Of a DNA stretch of 10,335 bases, positions 1 to 7,934 are shown in pieces. The stretch is taken from assembly GCA_030601615.1 (NCBI GenBank), contig JAUVTH010000034.1, positions 1-10,335 on the forward strand, given 5' to 3'. The notes beneath the pieces were generated by a model. That model had not been told where the DNA came from, did not search any database, and worked only from the letters and a program-made list of their open reading frames with translations. The first letter of the stretch is position 1. Every line of letters begins with the position of its first letter. A program made the position numbers and the translations under genes. Origin of the DNA: Gemmatimonadota bacterium (lineage in GTDB: Bacteria; Gemmatimonadota; Gemmatimonadetes; Palauibacterales; Palauibacteraceae).

Positions 1-398
1 AGCGAATCGAGCCACCCGTCGTGCGCGCCCTGCGCCAGCTCCCGCAGCATGACCTGCGCCGCCTCCTTCCCAGCCACCTCACCCGCGTGGATGTTCGCGA
101 ACACCAGAACACGTGTCATTCCGGAGGCCCGTACGGCCGCCGCCGAGCCGTCGGCAACGTCGCCGAACCCGGCCAGCGGAAGAGCCCGACCCTCCTCCGA
201 GTAGCCGAATCCCTTGAACGACAACTTCGGGTGCATCCCCTCGAGGCCCCGCAGGAAGTCCACGACGTCGTCGTAGCGGGACGTCTCGTCGTAACGGGAC
301 TGCTCGGCCCTCGTGAGTGGCCACTCCTGTGCCACGGCGGAGGCCGCCGGCAGCCAGAGAAGCGCGGGAAGGATCGCCAGACAGCTTGCCGGGTTCAC
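1..398 (-). CDS. M14-family zinc carboxypeptidase, exported (N-terminal part only)
   Basis: This is the first 132 residues of a gene whose 3' part lies beyond the left edge. From a GTG start at 398 the product opens with a hydrophobic signal sequence (about residues 6-23, ending AVAQ). A helical region follows, then the motif ANIHAGE at 101-107. In M14 metallocarboxypeptidases the HxxE pair (here H104 and E107) supplies two zinc ligands; the third ligand, a histidine, and the catalytic glutamate would lie in the missing part. The enzyme would trim peptides outside the cytoplasm. The start is uncertain: an in-frame GTG at 437 overlaps the end of the Yip1 gene and would give the signal sequence an arginine-bearing n-region that the 398 start lacks. 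Neither start has a strong ribosome binding site. It is probably last in, or late in, the minus-strand gene group. Family assignment is firm; substrate is unknown. Confidence 0.86.
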   Translation of the reverse strand, partial: MNPASCLAILPALLWLPAASAVAQEWPLTRAEQSRYDETSRYDDVVDFLRGLEGMHPKLSFKGFGYSEEGRALPLAGFGDVADGSAAAVRASGMTRVLVFANIHAGEVAGKEAAQVMLRELAQGAHDGWLDS

Positions 399-440
399 GC
401 GCGTTGGCCTACCACTCGACGCGCGTGGGCCTACCACTCG
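397..440. repeat. 22-bp tandem duplication at the Yip1/M14 gene junction
   Basis: Bases 397-418 and 419-440 are two adjoining copies of one 22-bp unit with a single mismatch (T at 405, G at 427). The right copy contains the last two codons and TAG stop of the Yip1 gene. The left copy repeats that stop context in the short intergenic gap and supplies two bases of the M14 GTG start at 398. It looks like a local slippage or duplication event that lengthened the spacer between two adjacent genes. Confidence 0.9.
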
Positions 441-952
441 ATCAGTGCCCCCCCGATCAAGATGAGCGGAATCGCCACGGCGACCAGCCAACCGAGGAAG
501 GCCGTCAGGATGGCCTTGCCGGTGTCGAAGTCGAGGGCCTGCCGGATCGCCACGATCCCCGTCACGAGGAGCCAGATCCCGACGACGGCGGCGAGCAGCC
601 CGCCGAAGAACGGAAGGGGCAGGATCCCCAGGATGAGAAGGAGGGCGGGCGCCTGCGCATAGCCCAGGGTACGGAGCAGCTCACCCCAGGTGGCGGTTCC
701 CTTCAGCAGCTTGTCGCCAATCAGATACGTGACTCCGGCCCATACGAGCCAGCTGAACAGGGCCGCGATGATGCCGATGATGATTCCGTTGCCTCCGTCG
801 TTGAACCCGCCGATGCCGCGTGCGCCAGCAGCCAGCAGAACCACGATCGCGGCCTGGGTGGTCAGGCTCTCGTCGTGCTCGACTTCCTCGTACGTCGCGA
901 CGTCCAGCATTGCCGCGCCCTTCATGCGCTCCCACATGCTTCGATCGGCCAT
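431..952 (-). CDS. Yip1-family integral membrane protein
   Basis: This 173-residue protein has a short polar N-terminus (MADRSMWERMKGAAMLDVATYEEVEHDESLT begins it) followed by about five hydrophobic segments near residues 32-50, 57-78, 101-116, 117-137 and 148-171. The spacing and the segment LLRTLGYAQAPALLL (about 92-106) fit the bacterial Yip1 domain, a small polytopic inner-membrane module whose bacterial role is undefined. The ATG start at 952 is supported by GGGAG at 960-964, seven bases upstream. It lies 60 nt after the MFS gene and 32 nt before the M14 peptidase gene (GTG 398), all on the same strand, so co-transcription is likely. Its stop codon sits inside a tandem duplication. The function cannot be deduced; the family call rests on length, topology and that segment. 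Confidence 0.85.
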   Translation of the reverse strand: MADRSMWERMKGAAMLDVATYEEVEHDESLTTQAAIVVLLAAGARGIGGFNDGGNGIIIGIIAALFSWLVWAGVTYLIGDKLLKGTATWGELLRTLGYAQAPALLLILGILPLPFFGGLLAAVVGIWLLVTGIVAIRQALDFDTGKAILTAFLGWLVAVAIPLILIGGALIEW

Positions 953-1012
953 TTTGTGGCTCCCTTGGGTGGGCCGGCCCGGCGGCCGACGTAAACGTAT
1001 CCGTCAGGTTGT

Positions 1013-2287
1013 CTATGCGTCCGCGGCCCGCGCCGCCTCGATTCCCGCCTTCTCGTCCACGGTCATCAGGATCAGCGCGCCCACGATGAAGAAGACCAGC
1101 AGGCTTGCTACTGCGACGCGTTGTCCGAACGGGATCACGAGCGTGGCGAGAAGCATCGGGCCCATGAACGAGGTGACCTTGCCCGAAAAGGCGAAGAACC
1201 CGAAGAACTCGCCCTTGTGCTTCTCGGGCACGAAGCGACCCATGAGCGACCGACTCGCCGACTGGTTGGGCCCCACGAAAATACCGATCAGGACGCCGGC
1301 GACCCAGAACCAGGTCCGGTTCGGCGCCGCGACCGCCAGCCCGGTGGCGGCGGTCAGCCCGACCAGCGTAATCAGAAGCGTGTTCTTGCCACCGATCTTG
1401 TCGTCCACGAAGCCGAAACCCAGGGCCCCGAGGCCCGCGACTACGTTCAGGACGATCCCGAAAATGAGGACCTCGCTTCCGTCGAATCCGAAGGTGCCCG
1501 CAGCGTACAGCGCACCGAACACGAATACTGTGACCAGTCCGTCGTTGTAGACCAGGCGGGCGACCAGGAACTTCACGATCTCGCGGTAACGCCTCACCTC
1601 GACGAATGTCTGGCGCAAATCACGGAAGGCGCCCCCGATATCCACCTTCGCGCTCTTCGCCTGAGTGTCCTTGACGAACAGGAACATCGGGATGCTGAAC
1701 GCGACCACCCACAGCGCGACGAGAATGTTGGTTGCGCGAATGTTGAATCCCTCAGCCGTCGGGAGGAAGCTGAGGCGAGTCCCTTCCTCGACGAAGAGAA
1801 ACAGCGCCAGGACCATCACCACCAGGCCGCCGATGTAGCCGATTCCCCATCCGTACCCGGAAACGCGGCCGATCCGGTCCTCGCTCACCAGGTCCGGCAG
1901 GAACGAGTTGTACAGCACGGTCGCCATCTCGAAGGCCACGTTGGCGATCACGTAGATGGTGAGAGCCTTCAGGACAGCGTGGCTGTCGCCGGGCGTGACG
2001 AAGGTGAGCAGAACCGTGAAACCGGCGCACACCAGCGTCATCAGGATCAGATACCTGCGACGGCGGCCGCTCTTGTCCGCTACGGCGCCGAGAATGGGAG
2101 ACAGAATAGCGATGAGAATTGCGCTGGCAATGACGCCGCGCGCCCACAGTGCGGTGCCGACATCCTCGTTCGGCGCGAACGAGCGCATGAAGTATGTGTT
2201 GTAGATGAACGTACCGACTAGCGTGTTGAATGCGGAGATCGCCCAGTCGTACGAGATCCAGGAGCGGACCGCCCGTCGATCGTTCAT
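1013..2287 (-). CDS. UMF1/Atg22-like MFS transporter
   Basis: This 424-residue protein has about twelve hydrophobic segments and the N-terminal signature SYDWAISAF (residues 12-20), characteristic of the UMF1 (Atg22-like) branch of the major facilitator superfamily. A charged cytoplasmic loop, DKSGRRRRY, follows the second segment as in other MFS carriers. In yeast, Atg22 exports amino acids from the vacuole; bacterial substrates are mostly unknown, so the cargo here is not assignable. I chose the ATG at 2287 because it overlaps the TGA stop of the upstream reductase gene as ATGA, which points to translational coupling, and because the YDW signature then sits close to the N-terminus as usual. 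An in-frame GTG at 2299 would add four residues. No clear terminator separates it from the Yip1 gene downstream. Confidence 0.93.
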   Translation of the reverse strand: MNDRRAVRSWISYDWAISAFNTLVGTFIYNTYFMRSFAPNEDVGTALWARGVIASAILIAILSPILGAVADKSGRRRRYLILMTLVCAGFTVLLTFVTPGDSHAVLKALTIYVIANVAFEMATVLYNSFLPDLVSEDRIGRVSGYGWGIGYIGGLVVMVLALFLFVEEGTRLSFLPTAEGFNIRATNILVALWVVAFSIPMFLFVKDTQAKSAKVDIGGAFRDLRQTFVEVRRYREIVKFLVARLVYNDGLVTVFVFGALYAAGTFGFDGSEVLIFGIVLNVVAGLGALGFGFVDDKIGGKNTLLITLVGLTAATGLAVAAPNRTWFWVAGVLIGIFVGPNQSASRSLMGRFVPEKHKGEFFGFFAFSGKVTSFMGPMLLATLVIPFGQRVAVASLLVFFIVGALILMTVDEKAGIEAARAADA

Positions 2288-3276
2288 GCCTTGTACCACT
2301 CGAGAGAGAGGTCGGCACGCGGCTCGATACGGTCGCGCAGGCTCTGCAGCTCATCGGGGGACATCGGCTTGAATTCCCGGGCCAGGCGCGCATTGTGACG
2401 CACCAGATCCGGACGCTCCATGCCCACGACGGCCACGTTCACCGGCAACGACCACACGTAACGCAGGGTCTCTTCGATCGTGCAGATCCCTTCACGGAGG
2501 AGACGTCCGTCGGCCGACGTCTTCATGGCGATCATCCCGATGTCCCTCGCCACGATATCCACGAGGACCTGTCGCTGGAAGCTCCGCTGGTGATAGTCGA
2601 TCGGATTGATCGGGAACTGGAACGTGTCGAACTGCCAGCCCTCGTCCCAATACTTGAGGGCCTGGCGATGCGCGGCGGGCGTAACGTGACCCGTGACGCC
2701 CACGAAGCGCACGAGGCCTTCCTCCTTCGCCCGCATGATGTACTCCATCGCCCCACCGGGACGAAACGCCTGGTCCACGTCTTCGACGCTCTTCGTGCTG
2801 TGGAGCTGCCACAGGTCCAGGTAGTCGGTGCGAAGTCGCTCCAGGCTCCCCTCCAGGTGGCGGCGGGCACTCTCCGCGCTGCGGTCGCGGGGCGAGTGCG
2901 TCTTCGTCATGATCAGGACGTCTGACCGTACGCTCTCGAGTGCGGCGCCCAGCCAGCGCTCAGACTTTCCGCCGTGGTAGCTCTCGGCGTTGTCGAAGAA
3001 CCGGATCCCTTCCTCGAGCGCCGTCTCGACCAGGACTCTCGCGTCCGCCTCAGAAGCCGCGCGCCCGACGTGATGGCCGCCCAGGGAGAGGATCGGGACG
3101 TCCAGTCCCGTACGCCCGAGGCGGCGGGTGGGAAGCGACGACGGGGGAAGGAGGCCGGAAGAGGACCCGGTACCGGCGGCGGCGAGACCGCCCTCCGTGG
3201 CGCCGTGCCCCCGAGCCGGAAGTCCGAGGCCGGCGAGCACGGCTGCGACGGTGCGAGCGAACATGCGTCTGTCCAA
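2284..3276 (-). CDS. Aldo/keto reductase with a Tat-type signal
   Basis: This 330-residue NAD(P)H-dependent oxidoreductase has the aldo/keto reductase TIM-barrel pattern. RRLGRTGLDVPILSLGG (51-67) is the usual opening strand. The catalytic tetrad reads D95 and Y100 (FFDNAESYHGG), K125 (MTKTHS) and H159 (WQLHST). The C-terminal part carries the cofactor region around VAVVGMERPD (281-290). The start is inferred to be TTG at 3276, because AAGGAG at 3282-3287 lies five bases upstream, while the ATG at 3264 is 17 bases away. The TTG start adds DRRMFAR, which matches the twin-arginine RRxF pattern and precedes a hydrophobic stretch (8-20). A Tat-exported, cofactor-loaded reductase is therefore likely. 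A low-complexity Gly/Ser/Pro linker (about 24-49) separates signal and barrel. The substrate is unknown. The gene overlaps the MFS gene by 4 nt. Confidence 0.92.
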   Translation of the reverse strand: MDRRMFARTVAAVLAGLGLPARGHGATEGGLAAAGTGSSSGLLPPSSLPTRRLGRTGLDVPILSLGGHHVGRAASEADARVLVETALEEGIRFFDNAESYHGGKSERWLGAALESVRSDVLIMTKTHSPRDRSAESARRHLEGSLERLRTDYLDLWQLHSTKSVEDVDQAFRPGGAMEYIMRAKEEGLVRFVGVTGHVTPAAHRQALKYWDEGWQFDTFQFPINPIDYHQRSFQRQVLVDIVARDIGMIAMKTSADGRLLREGICTIEETLRYVWSLPVNVAVVGMERPDLVRHNARLAREFKPMSPDELQSLRDRIEPRADLSLEWYKA

Positions 3277-3281
3277 TTGCG

Positions 3282-3287
3282 CTCCTT
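3282..3287 (-). promoter_or_regulatory. Ribosome binding site that selects the TTG start of the aldo/keto reductase
   Basis: AAGGAG on the minus strand lies five bases from TTG 3276 but 17 bases from the in-frame ATG 3264. This spacing favours the TTG start, and only that start places the twin-arginine pair near the N-terminus. Confidence 0.75.
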
Positions 3288-3349
3288 CTCGGTGGCCGGA
3301 GCGCAATGTAAGCCACCCATGGGGGGGATCGGCAAACGCGGCCGTCCGA

Positions 3350-6247
3350 TCAGGGCAGCAGCGACACCGCCTCCGGCTCGGATTCGACCTCCGGGACCAG
3401 TTGCACTTCCACGTAGTTGTCCATGTCGAAGTACAGCGCCGCGGCATCGCCGATCGCTTCGGCGCTCAGCTCTTCCACGAGGCGGTCGTAGTCGAGAATC
3501 AGGCGAAGGTCCTCGTCATTCCGATCGTACACGTCGAGCACCGACAGCCAGAAACTGTTCTCCCGGAGGTCCGTCTCGCGCTGGCGCCGCTGAGTCTCCT
3601 TGACCTTGGCCAGGTTCTCGTCCGACGCCCCGTGCCTGGCGAGGCTGTCGATCGCGGACAAAGCCGCCTCCGTAAGCTCGTCCAGCCGCTCCGGATCGGC
3701 GCCGAACGCGATGCGAACGCTGTAGCGCTCACGTGGCTCACGCGATCCCGATCCGTACGCGCTCACACCGTACGTGCCCCCCATGTCTTCGCGGAGCGTC
3801 TCGCGCAGCATGTTGCGCAGAACTTCCATCATCGACTGCAGCGTGTACCGGTTCTCCCGATTGAAGTCGAATTCGCCGGTGAAGATCAGCGACTGCCGGC
3901 CCTTGGGCTCCAATCCCTTCCTGACCGTCCGGTGCACGAGTCCGCTCGGCGGCTCGACTCCCACGTCTCGCCACGACTCCTCCCGTCCGGTGGACGGAAG
4001 TGCGGCCAGGTAGCGCTCCACCAGGGGAAGCAGCTCCTCGGGATCGAATGACCCGACGAACGTGAACGTGAAGTCTCCCGCGTCGGCGAATCGGTCGCGA
4101 TAGAAATCGAGCGCCCTGTCCAGGTCTATCTTGTCCAGCATGGCGGCCGTCGGAGGCAGGTACCTCGGGTGGTACTGCGCCATCACGGCGCCGATGGTGT
4201 CACCGTACACGGCCTCCGGGTTCGCTCCCCGGTTCGCCAGTACCGTCTGCATGCGCGACCGGAACGACTGGAAAGCCGTCTCGTCGCGGCGCGGTGCTGT
4301 GAAATACAGGTACACCAGCTGGAAGAGCGTCTCCAGGTCCCTCGGAGAGGCGCTTCCGAACATCCCCTCGCGCAGCTCGGAGATCGAAGGACCGACGGAA
4401 ACGACCTTGCCGGCCAGCTTCTTCTGCAGACCCACGGCGCTGAACGCGCCTACTCCTCCGATGCTCACGAGGGTGGCCCCCCAGGAAGCCGATTCGTAGT
4501 CCGCGTCCGTGGCGAGAGAAGTGCCGCCGGGGCTTCGCCCACTGAACAGGACCTCGTCCTCCTTGAAGTCCGTCGGCTTCAGGATCACGCGCGCGCCGTT
4601 GCTGAGCCGCCAGATCTGCACGCCCAGCTCGTCGATCTTCTCCCGGTGAACGACCCGGCCGGGCTCCGGGAGCTCGGCGAGAAGAGGCTCGTCCGACGTC
4701 GCGTCGTCCCAGGGCTCGATAGAAGCGGTCCGTGCCGCCCCGAACACTGCTGCGAGGGCCGTCTCGTCCGGCACGGTCACGCCGTCCTTCTCGGGCGAGG
4801 CGGCGAGAATCACCCTGTCCGTGTCGCGAATCCAGTCCCGGCCGACGGCGTTCACCTCCTCGAGCGTGATGTCCGGCAAGAACCGGCGGGCCAGCGCGTA
4901 CTCGTACTCGATCCCCGGGATCGGCTCGCCCTCCAGGAATGCACGCACGTACTCCGAGGCCAGTCGGGACGATTCCCTCTTGTGCCGCTCGGTGTACGAG
5001 CGCTCATACGAACGAAGCACGTCGGCCTTCTGACGTTCGAGCTCGGACTCGGTGAAGCCGTATCGATCGACTCTCTCCGCCTCGATCAGCACGCGCTCCA
5101 GTCCGCGCTCGATCTCGCCGTCCTTCACCGAGGCGCCCAGCTGGTAGACCTCGGCCTCGCGCACGAAACGTCCCTTGCCGGAGCCGGCCCCCAGGAACGG
5201 TGGGTTCTCTGACGCCTGCGTGATCTCGAACATGCGGAAGTTGAACATCGAGTTGTAGGAGCTCTCGACGAAGCTGCGCCGGTAGTCAGCATGCGTGGAC
5301 TGCTCGGACAGCGGGAGCTTCCACGTGACGCTGACGTTGGACAGTGTGAGCTCGGGGTCCGTGGCGATCGAATACAGCGTCTCCTCGTGACCGGGCACCG
5401 GCACGTGCGGTCGGGGCCTCGAGATCTCCGGTCCGCGCAGGCCATCGAAGTGGCGGTGGATGAGCTGCCGGATCCACTCGGGATCGAAGTCTCCCACCGC
5501 CACCACGGCCATCAAGTCGGGACGATACCAATCGCTGTAGAATCGCTTCAGCGTGGCGTGGTCGAACGTTTCCAGCACCTCGGGATCTCCGATCGGAAGA
5601 CGCTCGGCGTACAGCGAGCCCTGGAACAGGACCGGGAACTGCTGGTCTCGAATCCGCGCGCGGGCGCCCTGGCCGAGCCGCCACTCTTCGAGGACCACTC
5701 CGCGTTCCTTCTCGACTTCGACGGAATCGAACGCGATGCCATGCGCCCAGTCCTCGAGGATCTGGAACGCGGTCTCCACGATCTGGGTGCTGTCGGTGGG
5801 CACAGTGAGCATGAAGACCGTTTCGTCGAACCCCGTGTAGGCGTTCACGTCAGCTCCGAATCGCATGCCGATGAACTGCAGATAGTCGATCAGCTCCTGC
5901 TTCTCGAAGTGCTCCGTCCCGTTGAACGCCATGTGCTCGAGGAAGTGGGCGAGGCCCCGCTGGTCCTCGTCCTCGAGGACGGAACCTGCGTTCACCACGA
6001 GACGAAGCTCGGCCCGTTGCTCGGGCCTCTCGTTCGCCCTGATGTAGTAGCGCATGCCGTTGTCCATCTGTCCCACCACCACACCCGGATCCACAGGCAG
6101 CGGAGAGGCAAGATCTGCGGTGAAGGCGTTCGCGGTGTCCGCGACTTCCTGTGCCGCCAGCTGACCGGCCACCGCGATTAGCAGCGCGGCTCCAACGATC
6201 GCACTCCTCGGTATCGCACGAGCACGGTTTTCTCTATTCCGGGACAT
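3350..6247 (-). CDS. Exported M16-family zinc metallopeptidase (two-repeat, PqqL/pitrilysin-like)
   Basis: This is a 965-residue protein with a signal sequence (charged residues 1-14, hydrophobic core 16-30, ending QLAAQ). The first half holds an M16 N-terminal domain with the inverted zinc motif HFLEH at 101-105. The third ligand is probably E181 in VEKERGVVLEEWR, about 76 residues downstream, matching family spacing. An M16 C-terminal domain follows (about 225-410). The second half repeats the fold (about 535-750 and 780-940) but has no HxxEH, so it is the expected inactive half. GGTYGVSAYG near 823-832 matches the conserved substrate-contact strand of the last domain. The enzyme would degrade peptides in the periplasm or at the outer membrane. 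I chose ATG 6247 for AGGAAG seven bases upstream and a compact signal peptide; in-frame ATGs at 6277 and 6316 would add residues before it. It may head the five-gene group. Confidence 0.95.
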   Translation of the reverse strand: MSRNRENRARAIPRSAIVGAALLIAVAGQLAAQEVADTANAFTADLASPLPVDPGVVVGQMDNGMRYYIRANERPEQRAELRLVVNAGSVLEDEDQRGLAHFLEHMAFNGTEHFEKQELIDYLQFIGMRFGADVNAYTGFDETVFMLTVPTDSTQIVETAFQILEDWAHGIAFDSVEVEKERGVVLEEWRLGQGARARIRDQQFPVLFQGSLYAERLPIGDPEVLETFDHATLKRFYSDWYRPDLMAVVAVGDFDPEWIRQLIHRHFDGLRGPEISRPRPHVPVPGHEETLYSIATDPELTLSNVSVTWKLPLSEQSTHADYRRSFVESSYNSMFNFRMFEITQASENPPFLGAGSGKGRFVREAEVYQLGASVKDGEIERGLERVLIEAERVDRYGFTESELERQKADVLRSYERSYTERHKRESSRLASEYVRAFLEGEPIPGIEYEYALARRFLPDITLEEVNAVGRDWIRDTDRVILAASPEKDGVTVPDETALAAVFGAARTASIEPWDDATSDEPLLAELPEPGRVVHREKIDELGVQIWRLSNGARVILKPTDFKEDEVLFSGRSPGGTSLATDADYESASWGATLVSIGGVGAFSAVGLQKKLAGKVVSVGPSISELREGMFGSASPRDLETLFQLVYLYFTAPRRDETAFQSFRSRMQTVLANRGANPEAVYGDTIGAVMAQYHPRYLPPTAAMLDKIDLDRALDFYRDRFADAGDFTFTFVGSFDPEELLPLVERYLAALPSTGREESWRDVGVEPPSGLVHRTVRKGLEPKGRQSLIFTGEFDFNRENRYTLQSMMEVLRNMLRETLREDMGGTYGVSAYGSGSREPRERYSVRIAFGADPERLDELTEAALSAIDSLARHGASDENLAKVKETQRRQRETDLRENSFWLSVLDVYDRNDEDLRLILDYDRLVEELSAEAIGDAAALYFDMDNYVEVQLVPEVESEPEAVSLLP

Positions 6248-6370
6248 CACAGGTCTTCCTGTCTCGTTGACGTTCATCGGGCCCTGGCGGGCTGCCACGT
6301 GGCGCGAGATCCACAAGGCCTCAGCACGGGCCTGCCACGAGAATACCTGCGGCAGTGTCTCGCGTTCCAG

Positions 6371-6412
6371 ACACGAAGAAGCCGCCGGCGACCCGTAAGG
6401 GCCACCGGCGGC
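6371..6412 (-). terminator. Rho-independent terminator after gdhA
   Basis: On the minus strand, 28 bases after the gdhA stop, bases 6412-6381 fold into a hairpin with 14 bp per arm (two G-T wobbles). The outer arms are GCCGCCGG and CCGGCGGC and the loop is TTAC. It is followed by TTCTTCGTGT at 6380-6371, a moderately T-rich tail. It would separate gdhA transcription from the M16 gene downstream. Confidence 0.8.
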
Positions 6413-6439
6413 AGGTCCATCAGGCCGGAACGGTTTGCC

Positions 6440-7804
6440 TCAGACGATGCCGTATCCAACCATCGCGTTCGCGACCTTCACGAAACCGCCGATGTTCGAA
6501 CCGCGCACGTAGTCCACGTATCCGTCAACTGAGCCGCCATAGATGACGCACTGTTCGTGGATGTCCGCCATGATCTTGTGAAGCCTCTCATCCACTTCCT
6601 CGCGCGTCCACGCGACGCGGGACGAGTTCTGGCTCTGCTCCAGGCCCGATACGGCCACACCGCCGGCGTTCGCCGCCTTGCCCGGGCCGTACATGATCTT
6701 GGCCTCCTGGAACACGTCTACGGCATCGGTGTCACTGGGCATGTTCGCGCCCTCCGCAACACCGATGCACCCGTTGGCGATCAGCGTACGGGCGTCCTCA
6801 CTGTCGAGCTCGTTCTGCGTGGCGCTTGGGAAGGCCAGGTCGCACGGAACGATCCAGGGCCGCTTGCCGGGCAGGTACTCGCACCCGAAGTGCTCGGCAT
6901 ACTCGCCGATGCGGCCGCGGCGGACCTCCTTCAGGTCCTTGAGCCACTCGAGCTTCTCGCGGTCGATGCCGGCCGGATCGTGGATCGTGCCGCCGGAATC
7001 GGAAGCCGTGACTGGTGTCGCACCGAGGTCAAGCAGCTTCTCCATGGTGTAGATGGCCACGTTGCCCGAGCCGGAGACCGTGCACTTCTTGCCCTCGATG
7101 CCGTCGCCGCGGTGGTTCAGCATGTCCTCCATGAAGTACACGGTTCCGTACCCTGTCGCCTCGGTGCGGATCAGGCTGCCGCCGAAAGCCAGGCCTTTGC
7201 CCGTGAGGATGCCATCGAACTCGTTCCGCAGGCGCTTGTACTGACCGAACAGATAGCCGATCTCGCGCGCGCCGACGCCGATGTCGCCGGCCGGGACGTC
7301 CGTGCGGGCGCCGATGTGCCGATACAGCTCGGTCATCATCGACTGGCAGAACCGCATTACTTCGCGGTCGCTCTTGCCCTTCGGATCGAAGTTGGCGCCG
7401 CCCTTGGCGCCGCCCATCGGCAGGGTCGTGAGACTGTTCTTGAACACCTGCTCGAAGCCGAGGAACTTGAGGATGCTCTGGTTCACCGTCGGGTGGAACC
7501 GCAGCCCGCCCTTGTAAGGTCCGATCGAGTTGTTGAACTGGACCCGCCAGGCCCTGTCGGCCCGCACGTTGCCCTCGTCGTCCTCCCACGACACGCGGAA
7601 AATGATGATTCGATCGGGCTCCGTCATCCGCGCCAGGATCTTCTCCTTGCGATATACCGGATGATCGAACGTGAACGGAATGACGCTGTGCGCTACCTCT
7701 CGCACGGCCTGGTGAAACTCCGACTCGCCCGGATTTCGCTTGATGACATGAGCCATGAAGTTCTCGAGCACCTGTCGGACTTCCGCATTAGCGGCGTTGG
7801 TCAT
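6440..7804 (-). CDS. gdhA: NADP-type glutamate dehydrogenase
   Basis: This 454-residue cytoplasmic enzyme interconverts 2-oxoglutarate plus ammonium and L-glutamate. Its length is typical of hexameric bacterial GdhA. The glutamate-binding and catalytic region is intact: PYKGGLRFHP (96-105, K98), FKNSLTTLPMGGAKGG (121-136, K122 and K134) and PAGDIGVG (171-178, D174). The nucleotide-binding domain has SGSGNVA (244-250), and the strand ending ASDSGG (267-272) resembles the NADP-preferring E. coli enzyme. This suggests a biosynthetic, ammonium-assimilating role, although coenzyme choice is inferred. ATG 7804 has AAAGGAA upstream with about nine bases of spacing. The gene is followed by a strong hairpin terminator and preceded by a 130-nt gap, so it is probably transcribed from its own promoter. 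A 10-bp palindrome lies in that gap. I see no defects. Confidence 0.97.
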   Translation of the reverse strand: MTNAANAEVRQVLENFMAHVIKRNPGESEFHQAVREVAHSVIPFTFDHPVYRKEKILARMTEPDRIIIFRVSWEDDEGNVRADRAWRVQFNNSIGPYKGGLRFHPTVNQSILKFLGFEQVFKNSLTTLPMGGAKGGANFDPKGKSDREVMRFCQSMMTELYRHIGARTDVPAGDIGVGAREIGYLFGQYKRLRNEFDGILTGKGLAFGGSLIRTEATGYGTVYFMEDMLNHRGDGIEGKKCTVSGSGNVAIYTMEKLLDLGATPVTASDSGGTIHDPAGIDREKLEWLKDLKEVRRGRIGEYAEHFGCEYLPGKRPWIVPCDLAFPSATQNELDSEDARTLIANGCIGVAEGANMPSDTDAVDVFQEAKIMYGPGKAANAGGVAVSGLEQSQNSSRVAWTREEVDERLHKIMADIHEQCVIYGGSVDGYVDYVRGSNIGGFVKVANAMVGYGIV

Positions 7805-7830
7805 GCTCGTTGTTCCTTTCGTGGTATCCG

Positions 7831-7840
7831 GTTGATCAAC
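7831..7840. promoter_or_regulatory. Perfect 10-bp palindrome upstream of gdhA
   Basis: GTTGATCAAC lies 26-35 bases upstream of the gdhA start, in a 130-nt non-coding gap (7805-7934) that must carry the gdhA leader. The position suits a regulator site, but the palindrome is short and I recognise no known operator, so this is only a candidate. I could not identify convincing -35 and -10 boxes in the gap. Confidence 0.22.
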
Positions 7841-7934
7841 ACCCGGGAAACAGTGATCCCTATATCAAGAATCGTGCTACCGGGAGAGGTCGCAGCAGCA
7901 CCAGGGAAGGCTCGTTTTCGTCCCGCTGCACCGT

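Noticed and set aside
978..997. GC-rich inverted repeat after the UMF1 transporter gene, possible terminator
   Set aside because: The stem is short (about 5 bp) and no T-run follows on the minus strand, so it does not look like a terminator.
1121..2221. A 366-codon plus-strand open frame
   Set aside because: It is antisense to the UMF1 transporter gene. Its product is rich in Glu, Asp, Arg and His with no fold signal, which is typical of the complement of a hydrophobic protein gene.
3277..3447. Upstream extension of the aldo/keto reductase frame to 3447
   Set aside because: It would overlap the end of the M16 gene, and its residues are Arg/Ser/Thr/Trp-rich shadow sequence. The ribosome binding site at 3282-3287 points to the TTG at 3276.
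4169..6181. Plus-strand open frames of 347 and 296 codons
   Set aside because: Both are antisense to the M16 peptidase gene, whose HFLEH motif and full-length domain pattern leave no doubt about the coding strand.
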